A DNA stretch of 64,000 nt from Fonsecaea monophora (GCF_001642475.1 NW_019173933.1:558001-622000); one strand, 5' to 3'; positions 31,361 to 41,488 are shown, counted from the stretch's first letter. Numbers and translations are program-made. The notes: generated by a model not told the origin, from the letters alone.

Positions 31361-33184
31361 ATGGGAGACGCAGAGGTTGTTCCGCCATTTTGTAATGGCC
31401 AGACGGAGAAGACCCCCCCTCCGAGTAAGCCTTTGACACCCACCATGTCCCCATCAAATCCATCAGAGGACGTCTATATCACGGAACAATTCTTCGGTAC
31501 CAAGAGACGCCTCAAGGCCATCGTGGTTGGCGCGGGCGTGTCCGGTCTTAATTTTTTCAAACTCGCAGAGGAAAAGGGGGAGGAGCTGGACATCGTCTGC
31601 TTTGAGAAGAACGATGACATTGGAGGCACGTGGCTCGAGAACAGATATCCGGGCTGTGCTTGCGACGTCCCTTCCGTGGTCTACCAATATCCATGGAGGC
31701 CTGCACCTTGGTCGCATTACTGGTCGCAAGCGTCAGAGATATGGGACTACCTCAAGACAGTCGAGCGAGAAAATCATTTCGTCGAAAAGTACGTCAAGTT
31801 GCGCCACGAGGTCCTGTCTATGTCTTGGACCGATGAGGCTGGACGCTGGGAAGTCGAGGTTCAAGATCTGGAGAGCGGCTCCAGGTGGGTAGAATCTGGA
31901 GATGTGGTGATCAATGCCACTGGCGTGCTCAACAAGTGGAAATGGCCCAACATCAATGGGCTGCAGTCCTTCAAGGGAATTCTGCTCCATTCCGCCGCCT
32001 GGGATCCAAACGTTGACCTTACGGGCAAACGGGTGGCTGTGATCGGCGCGGGAAGTAGTGCAGTCCAGATCATTCCGAGCATATACGACAGCGTCGAAAA
32101 GATATACACCTGGGTTCGCAGCAAGATCTGGATCACCGGTACATTCTCTCAGCAGTTTGTTCGCAGTGACGGGGCAAACTATGCATACTCTCCGGAACAG
32201 CAACAGATCTTTAGCAACGAAGACGAATACCTGGCCTACCGCAAGATGGTCGAAGAGCCGTTCAACAGACGATTCGGGTTCATCCTCAACGGGACGAAAG
32301 AACAAAAAGCCGCTCTCAAGTTCTGCCACGACTATATGACAACCAACCTCCAGTCTCGGCCGGATATCCGGGACAAAATCGTGCCCACAGACTTCTCCGT
32401 CGGCTGTAGGCGCCCTACGCCGGGTTATGGCTACTTACAGTCCCTGTGCGGCCCAAAGACGACAACCTATACGCAGGAGCTGACCACCATCACGGAGAAT
32501 GGCTTTCTCGACCCCGATGATAACGAGCACGCCGTCGATGTCATTATTTGTGCCACCGGGTTTGATACGACATTCAAGCCACGGACCCCTCTTCTGGTCA
32601 ACGGCGTCGATATGGGCAAGCTCTGGAGTACACGGGAGACTGTGCCCTCGTACCTCAGCGTCGGGCTGGCCGGCGTGCCCAACTACTTCATTTCAGGAGG
32701 CGCATACTTCCCCGTGGCGCACGGGTCATTCTTCCCCCTGATCCACAAATTCTGCGAGTACACCCTCCAAATTCTGGAGAAAATGCAGCTTGAGAACATC
32801 ACGTCCGTGAGGCCCAACCTGCAAAGGACGGACCAGTTCTTGTCCCACGCTGATGCCTTTCTCAAGCGGACTGTGTGGACCGACCCGTGCACGTCCTGGT
32901 TCAAAGGAGGCAAGAAGGATGGAAAGCCGGCATTGTGGCCCGGATCACGATTACACTTCTTGAAACTCCTCGAGGCGCCCCGGATGGAGGACTACGACAT
33001 CGAGTACTCGGTACCTGAGAATCCCTTCGCCTTCCTCGGAAACGGCATGCATGTCGCCGAGATTGAGAATGGCGGCGACCTCACCTGGTATCTTGGTAAC
33101 CCTACTCACGAAGTGGACAAGACCCGAATTGCACATCTCATGAGCGCCAACGAGAAATTGACAAACGGGACATCGGTCGCCTAG
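31361..33184 (+). CDS. Baeyer-Villiger monooxygenase (class B flavin monooxygenase)
   Basis: Inserts an oxygen next to a carbonyl, turning a ketone into an ester or a cyclic ketone into a lactone, using FAD and NADPH. One exon of 607 residues. Two Rossmann motifs are present: GAGVSG at 57-62 for FAD and GAGSSA at 229-234 for NADPH. Between them are both class-defining motifs: GGTWLENRYPGCACD at 88-102, and FKGILLHSAAWD at 204-215, which matches FxGxxxHxxxW[PD]. A late ATG signature (INATG, ICATGFD) is also visible. The extended N-terminus and length resemble the cyclopentadecanone/steroid monooxygenase branch rather than short cyclohexanone enzymes; this is a weak inference. No peroxisomal signal is present (TSVA). 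It is divergent from an alcohol dehydrogenase and followed by a decayed hydrolase. Confidence 0.93.
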   Translation: MGDAEVVPPFCNGQTEKTPPPSKPLTPTMSPSNPSEDVYITEQFFGTKRRLKAIVVGAGVSGLNFFKLAEEKGEELDIVCFEKNDDIGGTWLENRYPGCACDVPSVVYQYPWRPAPWSHYWSQASEIWDYLKTVERENHFVEKYVKLRHEVLSMSWTDEAGRWEVEVQDLESGSRWVESGDVVINATGVLNKWKWPNINGLQSFKGILLHSAAWDPNVDLTGKRVAVIGAGSSAVQIIPSIYDSVEKIYTWVRSKIWITGTFSQQFVRSDGANYAYSPEQQQIFSNEDEYLAYRKMVEEPFNRRFGFILNGTKEQKAALKFCHDYMTTNLQSRPDIRDKIVPTDFSVGCRRPTPGYGYLQSLCGPKTTTYTQELTTITENGFLDPDDNEHAVDVIICATGFDTTFKPRTPLLVNGVDMGKLWSTRETVPSYLSVGLAGVPNYFISGGAYFPVAHGSFFPLIHKFCEYTLQILEKMQLENITSVRPNLQRTDQFLSHADAFLKRTVWTDPCTSWFKGGKKDGKPALWPGSRLHFLKLLEAPRMEDYDIEYSVPENPFAFLGNGMHVAEIENGGDLTWYLGNPTHEVDKTRIAHLMSANEKLTNGTSVA

Positions 33185-33251
33185 GCCGACTGGAGGGATT
33201 GGAAAGGGGTTGAGAGCGTAGTCAACTTGAGCGTGTGTGCGCAACATACAG

Positions 33252-33536
33252 CATGCACAGGGGCTGATCCCACAGATCCATCCGTGTTGACCGCGCTTGC
33301 GACTGATACTCACAAGCACTTCCTGCCTACATACCTCGTCAATTGTGAGAAGGACCCCTTGCGGGACGATGCGGTCGTCCTAGAAATGGCATTTCGCGAC
33401 GCTGGAGTCAAGACACGACGCGATCACTAAGAAAAGCTGCCACACTATTTCTGGGGGTTTCCCTTGCGTGAGCGAGCGTCTTGAATTTGTGGCCTACCTC
33501 AGCAAGGACGTGGAATGGTTAACCACGAATATGTGA
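33252..33536 (+). pseudogene. 3' remnant of an alpha/beta-hydrolase (esterase/lipase-like)
   Basis: Only the last 90 or so codons of an alpha/beta-hydrolase can be recognised, starting right after the monooxygenase. The remnant keeps PTYLVNCEKDPLRDDAVV, the loop around the usual catalytic aspartate, and after a stop, EKLPHYFWGFP, which carries the usual catalytic histidine. The two parts are separated by TAA at 33428-33430, where a tyrosine codon would be expected. A further frame change near 33476 leads into LEFVAYLSKDVEWL, like the end of the family, finishing at TGA 33534-33536. The catalytic serine region is absent. It cannot make an enzyme. Its place beside a Baeyer-Villiger monooxygenase suggests it once cleaved the product ester. 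Confidence 0.7.
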
Positions 33537-35061
33537 TCTGAGCATATTCATCAGTCCACCGAGTATACATGAGTAGGGCTTATTCCTCGTCATTTGGATT
33601 TTGCGAATGCTCCAGGGAATCCCGTTAGGTAGAATCTGCCACCAAAAAGAAAAACTTAGATAGCACTCGTTTCTCTTGAACATAAATCCGTCTATTCTCA
33701 CCATGCCCTTAGCTTCGCTGGTGTCTGCCTAAGTCGTCGTCTATCTATCTAGCCAGCCTTGGTGTTTATGCAAGGTCCCGGACTTGTTTCGGAGAGGACT
33801 GTGGCGAAGGGCTGCGGCGCGTGGCCTGTCGGGTATCTGCACAAACACCAACGCGAATTTGATAGCGGAGGGGGGTCCCTGGCAAGTATTCTACTTCTTC
33901 CTGCCCAGCTTTCTGATAGGGATCGAGTTACCTTGGTGTGCCTATGGTATCTGTGCTATAAGTTATCCTTGTGACACCTCCTGACATTGATGTTCCTTCC
34001 GGACTGCGCGTCGTTCCCGTATCGACAGTGATGACATGCTGTTCCATATGATTGGCGGAGAGGGCCACCCTTCCGATTTAGGATGGGTGAGCGAAATCGC
34101 CGTGGGTATCGCCGCTGAAATCGCCGCCCCAAGTGATTCCCCCCTCCCCCGGGTCTCGGGAACATATTAGATTGGCGAGTTCGCCCAAAACCTAGTAGGT
34201 ATGCCCTTTACCAGACGGTCCCAAACAATGGTCAAACCTTTTTCTGTATGGGCTTCCAGGGAAGGATGGATCTGTGAATCATTGCCGGGCCCTCGGGAAA
34301 TACGAAACTCGTGCTGCTAACTGGCAGAAGTCCACTGGCAGTCGGCGCAGCACCCAGTGACCGTGAGACTAGGAGCTCACTTTAGGGCTTCGAGGAAAGA
34401 AACACCGACTATTGGATTCCTGATTGAATATTTTGCCCTCGGACTCGTGTGTTCGGTGGTGTGGCTTGAGAAACTTGTTTCCGGGACGAGAATCAACGCA
34501 CAGTCACAGATAATTCTCCTATCTCAGACAAAACAACGTCAAAGGCAAGCCAAAAACAAACCAAAGGAAAGCTAGCAACAGCCAGGTTTGAATGTGATGG
34601 CGAGGCTGAGCTTCATTGTGGGAAATCCCTTGCTTGAGAGGCTCGACGACGTGGACTTGGCTGACAGAGGACCCAAGCCCTCGGTACAATACATTCCGGG
34701 TCAATCTGCGTATGCGAAAGGGCCGAGAACGAATGGCCCTCGGCCAAATCTGCGCAATGCCATGCTTCGGGGTAGTGGGCGGGTGCGGTTCAATTTGGCA
34801 TTCAAAGGCAGTTTTGGTCTTAACACCAATTGTCAAGGACCCGACGGAAAGGGCCCTTCGCTATGCCAGGTGCTGTAGGGTCTGGGATATATAGTTAAAG
34901 ACATCCGCTTTCCCCAGGTTCCTTACTCCGGACCCCAGATCGTCGGCGTCTTCTATCTTCAGTTGAGCAGACACTTTCTCGCACAGCCTAGTTTCCAGAC
35001 TGTTGTATGCCTCTTTGCATATCTTTCCAACCCATACCACCCGCGCCAAAGATATTGAATC
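33537..35061. promoter_or_regulatory. Long upstream region of the MFS permease with four CCTCGG cores
   Basis: No convincing gene in 1.5 kb. CCTCGG occurs at 34291-34296, 34437-34442, 34679-34684 and 34738-34743, all within 770 bp of the permease ATG; this is the densest group seen in the window. Candidate CTF1/FarA-type sites. A plus-strand open stretch around 34019-34165 might be a decayed gene but I cannot name it. Confidence 0.45.
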
Positions 35062-36575
35062 ATGTCTGCGCTGGATCCCACCGACGGCGCGGAAGTCAAG
35101 GCCGTCCAGGTCCAGACCAGTTCTACAATCCATGACGAGGACGTGGCCTCCAAAGAGCAGGGTCTTCCCAGCACATCTGTCCCGGACAAAAAGCTCCTGC
35201 GCCGCATCGACCTGCATGTCATGCCCTTCCTGTGCATTCTATACGCCCTGTCGCTCATTGACAGGACAAATCTGTCCTCGGCCAAAGTCGCTGGCATGGA
35301 CGTGGATCTCGTCCTGACGGGATCGAGGTACTCGGTCGTGGCCCTGGTCTTTTTCCCAATCTACATTTTGGTGGAAATACCGACCAACTCAGTCCTCCGC
35401 TGGGTGGGAACCCGCAAACTGCTCTCGGGGATGATATTTTGCTGGGGGGTCGTCGCCATGTGCTGCGGCTTCGTGAAGAGTTACGAGCAGCTCATTGGCG
35501 TTCGAATCTTGCTTGGATTTTTCGAGGGCGGCTTCAATGTAGGATTAACCACTGTCTCTCGCTTCGCCACTCGCATCAAGAGAACTAACTTTTAACGCAG
35601 CCCGCCTGTATCTACATCATTACCTGCTGGTACAAGCGATACGAAACACAACAGCGGCTGGCGGTCTGGTATGTGTTTGGGGCTGCTGTCAACGGATTCA
35701 ACGGTGTCCTCTCGTACGGCCTCAGCAAGATGGAGGGTGCGGGCGGACTCCGCGGCTGGCGCTGGATCTTTATCATCCCCGGACTTGTCACAGCCGTCCT
35801 GGCCGTCCCAATCTACTTGTACATTACCGAGTTTCCGGAAAAAGCCAAGTGGCTCAAGTCCGGGGAGCTCGAGCAGATCCAGGACCGGATCCAGCAGGAT
35901 CGTGGCGAAGTGTATTCCGACCGGGTGTCGTTCAAGTCAACGATGGAAGCTCTGTGTGACTGGAAGTGCTGGAGTCTCGCGCTCTTGTTCTTCTGGGTTG
36001 CGACCGGATCATATTCATTGTCCTTTTTCACGCCGTCCATCCTGAAAGGCCTGGGATACAGCACCGCACTCAGTCAGATCTTGGTTACACCGCCCTACCT
36101 GCTTGCGGTCCTGTGCTCGGTGGCGGCCTCGGTGGTAGCCGATCGCGTTCAGCACCGCTCGCCATTCATCATCTTCTTCATGGTCATGACTATTGTCGGA
36201 TTGATCATGATCGCCTTTGGAAACAACCTTGGCTGCAAGCTCACCGGGCTCTTCATTGCGATTTGTGGCAACAACAGCGCGATCCCCGCAGTTATCGCGT
36301 TCCTCGCCAACAATATCCCCCAGTCAAACAAGCGAGCCATCGCCGTCCCACTGCAGACCGGATTCTCCGGCCTCGGAGGCATCGCCGGGTCTCTGATCTT
36401 CCGGGAACAGGACTATCCTCGATACCTGTTTGGTATCTATGCGTCTCTAACCTCCATGAGTATCTGCATCGCAATGACCCTTCTTATCGTCGCCATCTTC
36501 CGCAACGAAAACAAAAAGGCAGAGATGGAAGGGAAAATTCTTCAAGACACACCTGGTTTCCGCTACACTCTTTGA
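35062..36575 (+). CDS. Major facilitator superfamily permease (allantoate/DAL5-type anion:cation symporter)
   Basis: Plasma-membrane carrier with about 12 transmembrane helices. Two exons, 35062-35538 and 35601-36575, give 483 residues; the 62-bp intron (donor GTAGGA, acceptor GCAG) joins LLGFFEGGFN to PACIYIITCWY. The N-terminal motif KKLLRRIDLHVMPFLCILY and SLIDRTNLSSAKVAGM are typical of the Dal5/anion:cation symporter group, which carries allantoate, nicotinate, biotin precursors, vitamins and other organic acids. The central loop includes EKAKWL. The C-terminal tail (KAEMEGKILQDTPGFRYTL) is also of the group's type. Sitting at the edge of the catabolic cluster with several CCTCGG cores upstream, it could import the pathway substrate; this is inference. 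Confidence 0.92.
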
Positions 36576-37814
36576 GGCGGGCTGGCTGCTCTCAAGCTCA
36601 GATTGAAGGATCATGGGGATGACTGCTGGAGGGGGGGGGGGGGGGGGAGCTGTTGGATGCACGGAGGTCCAAATCCGGAAAATATCAGTGGGATGATATT
36701 TACAAGGGCTGTTTCTCGCCCTTTCGCGAAGATGAGTAATCCACCAGGCCCAAGAAGAAGTGAGTGTCTAAAGGATAACGATAAGACCCACGCCGACGAC
36801 GAATTCACTTCGACGGCCAGAGTACCGGAGGAGGAATGCCGAGAGAGAGGCACTGACAAGGCCCAGGGTGCTGTTGCCAATAGTGATGTCAAATGCTGGT
36901 TGCGAGGTGATGTTGAACTCTCTCAAACAAGTATGTGGTATTCGTGGCGAACCCGACAAAGTCCTGACAGCAGAAAATCATGATGACCATTACGGTGCGT
37001 CGAAGGTAGAACCATCTGGTGGACTACTCGATGCCAGAGTCTTTCTCTATCCGTTGCTCGTACAGGATCGTCTTTTGCATCATGGCCAGGGTTCTTTGCG
37101 TATCGCTGTGGGGAGAGTTGCTACTGAGGTGTCTGAGGGACTTTTCTACATCTTCCATATTCCCTTGGCGCACTAGCCACTACGGAAGTATACAGGGTCT
37201 GATAAGCAGTAGTGGGGACTAAGTGTATAGGTCTACCGCTTCAGAAAGGGCCAGTCAATTAGATCCTTTCAGCTCTGCCTGCCTTCCCAATGCCCCTGGC
37301 TAGTCTTCCCAAAGCGGTAAAGACATGATTCTGCACATTACCTTGTGTATACTTTCCGGAGATCTTCACGGAAAAGGAGTAAACTCTGAGGGACGAAACG
37401 GACTTGCTCTCTTGCAGGGGTAGGAATCGTCGTAGGCACGAAAGAAACTCTTTGAATGTTTGAATGAAGCTAACTAGGGAGCGACCAGCGCTCGGCTATC
37501 TGATGGCACGATATGCCAAGGCGCTAACATACTCTTATGTAAGGCGCACCAATAGGAATGTACCGATATCCCACTAGTCCCGGCCCACACTTTAAGTGAC
37601 GCTATATATGTACTAACCTATTTTAACAACCGTTTGCTCACCACGTTGACATGTCATGTTCAGGAGCTGCCCACAGGCGCAGAGTCTCTGGTGGCTGATG
37701 AAAGGCCACTGCGGAGTGTGGACGAGAAGGCGAAGAAGAGGAACGACCACAATCGGGAAGGGATTGAAGGCTGGTTGTGATGAAGAGGGAGGCTTGGTCG
37801 AAGGCTGCTTGTGT
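36576..37814. other. Intergenic with a run of 17 G
   Basis: Nothing coding recognised. A homopolymer of 17 G lies at 36631-36647, just 3' of the permease gene. No CCTCGG core was seen, in contrast to the region upstream of the permease. Several short open frames lack family features. Confidence 0.4.
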
Positions 37815-38903
37815 TCAGCACAGAGATTCATCCGAGTTCCGGTTTGACGCTTTGTTGTTTACCAACAGATCATGGCATAGATCTTCGGCGCAACTGTTAT
37901 AGGGCCATAGTATCTTGTCCTTATGTCGGTCGTCGATGGCTTTCTGGCCGATATATTGAAACCGGTATAAGTGGCGGCATTTGATGCACGGTTCGTAGAT
38001 TTTGAGGATGCTGCCGGCTCCCTTCAGGACGTGGAATGCTCCTCCTTGTGCCCCTTGGTGATCGAAGGCGGTGAAATGTCGGTGTTCCAGCTCGCTGCTC
38101 ATAGCTCGGCGACGATCCTTCTTCCATCTCCTCCACGCTGCCCTCAATTTTGCGAAGTTTCCTCTTGCCTTTTTCGAGAACAATCCGAAGCGCTTTCTCC
38201 GCATCTGTTTCAGATGTTCATTCACTTTCTCCCATCCCTTTTCTTCCGTTTTGCTTTTCCTTTGTCCCGGCACTTCGAAGGATAAGCTCCATTGGGGTGC
38301 GGAAGCTGCGATAATCACGCCACGGGGCAGAAAGCATATGAAAACCACTCTGGGCAACCCGCAACAGTTTGTCTCTGTGAAGTGTTTGCCGAATTTAGCT
38401 TCGAAGGCCAGCATGAATTCATCTATAATCAATCAGTCACCAAGACATGTCAATGATAATGTTGCCGATTACGTACATATGTTTTCAGGCACCTCTGGGC
38501 TAGCCTTGTAGAACAGTTCAAGAAGAAGCTCAATTGCTGACGAGTTGGGTATGTTGTTTGTGCTCTCAGCGATAGCTGTTTGAGGGATCAAAACCTTCTC
38601 AAAGCCGTAGATAGTGTTTGACAGGTGTTCTATTGAAAAACCCGACTTCGAGGCATTGTTTTTGAGTGACTGTGCTCCTTTGAAAACGAAATCGAGGACT
38701 TTGACTAGTCGCCGGTATGTCAAGTATTCTTTGAGGCCAGGATTATCTCTAATCAGATCGTTCGCACACTTGGCAATGCTGCACATATTGTTCAAGCCCG
38801 CGGTAAGGATTTTGAGATTCTCATCGTTGGAGAGGCCATTGCCTTCAGTCGTCCAAAAGTTTTCCACCGAGTTGATAATGCTCTCTGAACAGGAACCAGC
38901 CAT
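37815..38903 (-). CDS. Hypothetical protein of unknown family
   Basis: Two exons, 38903-38477 and 38422-37815, give 344 residues; the small intron has donor GTACGT and acceptor TAG and restores ENIYEFMLAFEAKFGK. The start MAGSCSESIINS was chosen because the frame upstream runs into a GATAAT-type repeat that encodes a meaningless isoleucine run. The N-terminal half is helical in appearance (NNMCSIAKCANDLIRD, EYLTYRRLVKVLDFVFKGAQ). The second half has a very basic segment (KQMRRKRFGLFSKKARGN, WRRWKKDRRRA), then a cysteine/histidine-containing C-terminal part. No signal peptide. No function can be proposed. Confidence 0.55.
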
Positions 38904-39669
38904 AATGATGAGAACGAGAATGATAATGATAATGATAATGCGAAGGATAATGAGAAGGGTTGTAGAACACTCACATCTCGACGCCGGAGCACTTCTTTTG
39001 TATACAGCGTACCATCCATGGCTCAAGTATGAGCATTGTTCTATCGTGAGACAGCTCACGATCATTATCTGAGCATTCGCTTTGTTGAAGTGGTGGCTAG
39101 GATGAGACATCTACCTTATCTCACAGCTTCGACATGCAGATCTTGATCCGGGTCTCTAGTCTCCATCGAAATTTTTGATGCAGCAGGCTTTGTCCCAGAG
39201 TAATTTGACTCGGAAGTTGCTGAAAGAATGTTTCAACTTCTGGCCTCACTGTCAGCTGTAGGTTGAGAATCACCCCTTTAATCGTGGGCCTAGCCCCCTG
39301 GGTACGGACTTTTCTCATAGCAGATACGGGAAACTGTCGCACCCGGGATATGTTCAAGTGAAATGTCTGAGAGCATTAATTTCCTTCCCGAAATATGGAA
39401 GACAACCTCAAAGGGTACTGGTGGTGGGAGCATTTACTTTCCATTTGATCTGTTTTAAGTGCACAAAGAGTTTGTTCTTTTCTAATTGACATCAAAGTAC
39501 TTCGCACCAATTCACTGGGATTCTAGACTAACTTGACTCATTGGGGCCATTGTGGAACCGACTTGTCTAGAGACACTGTTCCAGTCAAACAGTGCCTAGA
39601 CTTTGATTTGCAGCCTCGTGCGGCTTGCACTTGAAGAAAGCTCTCACCATGCTGCAGATGCGTAGACTC
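38904..39669. repeat. Intergenic with a GATAAT-type simple repeat
   Basis: From about 38903 to 38955 the plus strand repeats AATGATAATGATAATG-like units, just upstream of the unknown minus-strand gene. The rest holds no recognised gene. Confidence 0.5.
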
Positions 39670-40872
39670 TCAGGCAGGCAATGGTGACACACTAAGCCAT
39701 GAGCGTCCTTTCACCACTCCGTTTTCTGCAAGATAGCTCTGGAAGCTGGAGTCCTCTGCGATGTGAATTTGCGGGGCCTCGGAGTCTCGAAACCGCGATA
39801 CCTTTGGAAGGCTGGAGAAGTCAACAGCCGGCCCCCGAGGTCGCCGATCGGATCTAGAAACTAGTTTGCCGGCGTCGAGCTCACTCAGACCCAAGCCTTT
39901 GGGGAACCAAAGATCCGCTGACCCCAAACGGAATGCCTCGGCTCCCGCCATATTGTTCCGCCTCCCAAGTCGCAAGCGTAGGCGTATATTTCGTTCTTTG
40001 TTGTCTAGATATTCGTATTCAGGCGTGTCTGAATGCACATCCACATCAGAGCCACACTCACCAAACCTCTCCCAGCCCAAGTAGCGATCCACCACCATCC
40101 AAAAGCTCTTGTCAACTGGATGGAAGACCAGATGAAATGAACTATAACCGTCATGGTCTTTTCCCTTTCCCTTTTTAAAGCATGTCACTCTTCCCACAGG
40201 GAGGCCGAACCGCAGCGGGAGAATAGGTTCTTCGGTGTCAGAGTTGCGCTCTACTTGAAGAGCTGGGTTGAACTCATGAATAAGCCACCTGGGCTCCTCG
40301 CACTTATCCTCGATAGTTTCTTCGTCAGAGCTGGCTTCCTCGTCAGAGCTGGTGTCTTGGTAAGAGGTTCTTCTTTCGTAAGAGGTGGTTTCTTCGTCAG
40401 ACCTAGTTGCGTAGGGGGTGTTCATCATAGATAATCCAGACTCCCAGACAAGCAAAAACTCATGGGTTCGCGTCTGAAGGAGAGGTATTGAACATTCAAA
40501 TTCCGTTTCTTCCATAATCTCGCCAAGAAATCTGTCAAAATAAATTTGGTTGTCTTGAGTGAAGTCGATCCGGTGAAGCCATTGAAGGAGTTCTTTGAAA
40601 CAACCATGCCAGTAGTATGGAAGCCGGTACGCTTTCTTTAGCCTTCTAAGTATCCTTCCGTGCTCAAGTTTGGCCTTATACAACATCACTCGGTGGCCGG
40701 GAGGAGGTATGTACTTGAAATTATTGCAGAGACGAGCAAATCTTTTCCCGAGAAATTGGGGCTGGTGAAGTTTGATGGAATTGAGATATTTGAAGGCATC
40801 GGGAGGTAAGACTGCTTCGTCCTTTGCTTCGTCTCTTGTAGAAGCCATCGTGGCTTGATTCTCGCAAGACAC
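39670..40872 (-). CDS. Hypothetical protein with acidic SDEE repeats
   Basis: Single open frame of 400 residues; the second methionine at codon 9 (MASTRDEAKDEA) is an equally good start. I do not recognise the family. A folded-looking N-terminal part includes PPPGHRVMLYKAKLEHGRI and AYRLPYYWHGCFKELLQWL. It is followed near residues 155-190 by short repeated acidic units around SDEE, and then a C-terminal part with HLVFHPVDKSFWMVVDRYLG and RNIRLRLRLGRR. No signal peptide or membrane segment. The internal acidic units correspond to related short DNA repeats near 40320-40400. It may be a fungus-specific gene of a rapidly evolving family. Confidence 0.55.
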   Translation of the reverse strand: MSCENQATMASTRDEAKDEAVLPPDAFKYLNSIKLHQPQFLGKRFARLCNNFKYIPPPGHRVMLYKAKLEHGRILRRLKKAYRLPYYWHGCFKELLQWLHRIDFTQDNQIYFDRFLGEIMEETEFECSIPLLQTRTHEFLLVWESGLSMMNTPYATRSDEETTSYERRTSYQDTSSDEEASSDEETIEDKCEEPRWLIHEFNPALQVERNSDTEEPILPLRFGLPVGRVTCFKKGKGKDHDGYSSFHLVFHPVDKSFWMVVDRYLGWERFGECGSDVDVHSDTPEYEYLDNKERNIRLRLRLGRRNNMAGAEAFRLGSADLWFPKGLGLSELDAGKLVSRSDRRPRGPAVDFSSLPKVSRFRDSEAPQIHIAEDSSFQSYLAENGVVKGRSWLSVSPLPA

Positions 40873-41083
40873 GAGAGGATTGGGAGGGACGATAAAGATT
40901 CCGACTTGCAGGGTTGGATACGAATGGGATTGAAGTGATCAAGGTATTTTGGCAAAAGTGAAGAGATTACAAACGTAGAGAAGTAGCAGAGTCAAGATCC
41001 ACGAGCACGAGAAGGCAGTAATAATAGGCAATGAAACAGACAGCTGGATTCCTGGAGTGCCGGATGCGTATGTGCACTTCCTC

Positions 41084-41272
41084 GAGATAAAAGGAAATGT
41101 TTGTTCGCGGAGCACCGCATTCGGCGTGTACATTCCTCGACGCACCATTTCGATCTGTGATTCATTCAGTAGAGAGGGAGATAGAAGGAAATGTTTGTTC
41201 GCGGAGCACCGCATTCGGTGTGCACATTGCTCGACGCACCATTTCGATCTATAATTCATTCAGTAGAGAGGG
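41084..41272. repeat. 94-bp direct tandem duplication
   Basis: Two head-to-tail copies, about 41084-41177 and 41178-41271, differ at only a few positions (for example GGCGTGTACATTCC versus GGTGTGCACATTGC). Both contain GTTCGCGGAGCACCGCATTC. The repeat does not fold into an evident tRNA and has no coding frame I recognise. It lies upstream of the minus-strand unknown gene and near the start of the decayed belt. Confidence 0.85.
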
Positions 41273-41488
41273 AGGTCTTTGTGTTGCATCGCACCGGATC
41301 CGGCCAAATCAGGTAGGGAATCATGCGCTACGCCGCCACCGAATTCCAACAAATTCCATTCGTCGCTAGGGGCAACTCAAAGCCGAGAGTTTTTCCTTGG
41401 GCTTCAGAGTGGTCCGTCATGGGTTGCTAGGTTGAACGACGTTGCGCTCAGAGATATCACCTTGCAAAGGGGGAATGTCTTCGGGCAC

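Noticed and set aside
33950..34165. A possible gene remnant upstream of the permease (plus-strand reading around 34019-34165)
   Set aside because: Open for about 50 codons with protein-like composition but no family match I could defend.
23211..36575. Reading the whole region as a secondary-metabolite biosynthetic cluster
   Set aside because: No polyketide synthase, peptide synthetase, terpene cyclase or similar core enzyme is present in the window; catabolism explains the set better, though the flank to the left is unseen.
35966..36622. 218-residue plus-strand frame within the permease gene
   Set aside because: It lies in a different frame inside a clearly conserved permease exon and has a random-looking composition.
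38904..39110. N-terminal extension with an isoleucine-rich membrane helix on the unknown gene at 37815-38903
   Set aside because: The helix is the translation of the GATAAT-type repeat; the downstream ATG at 38903 gives a more credible start.
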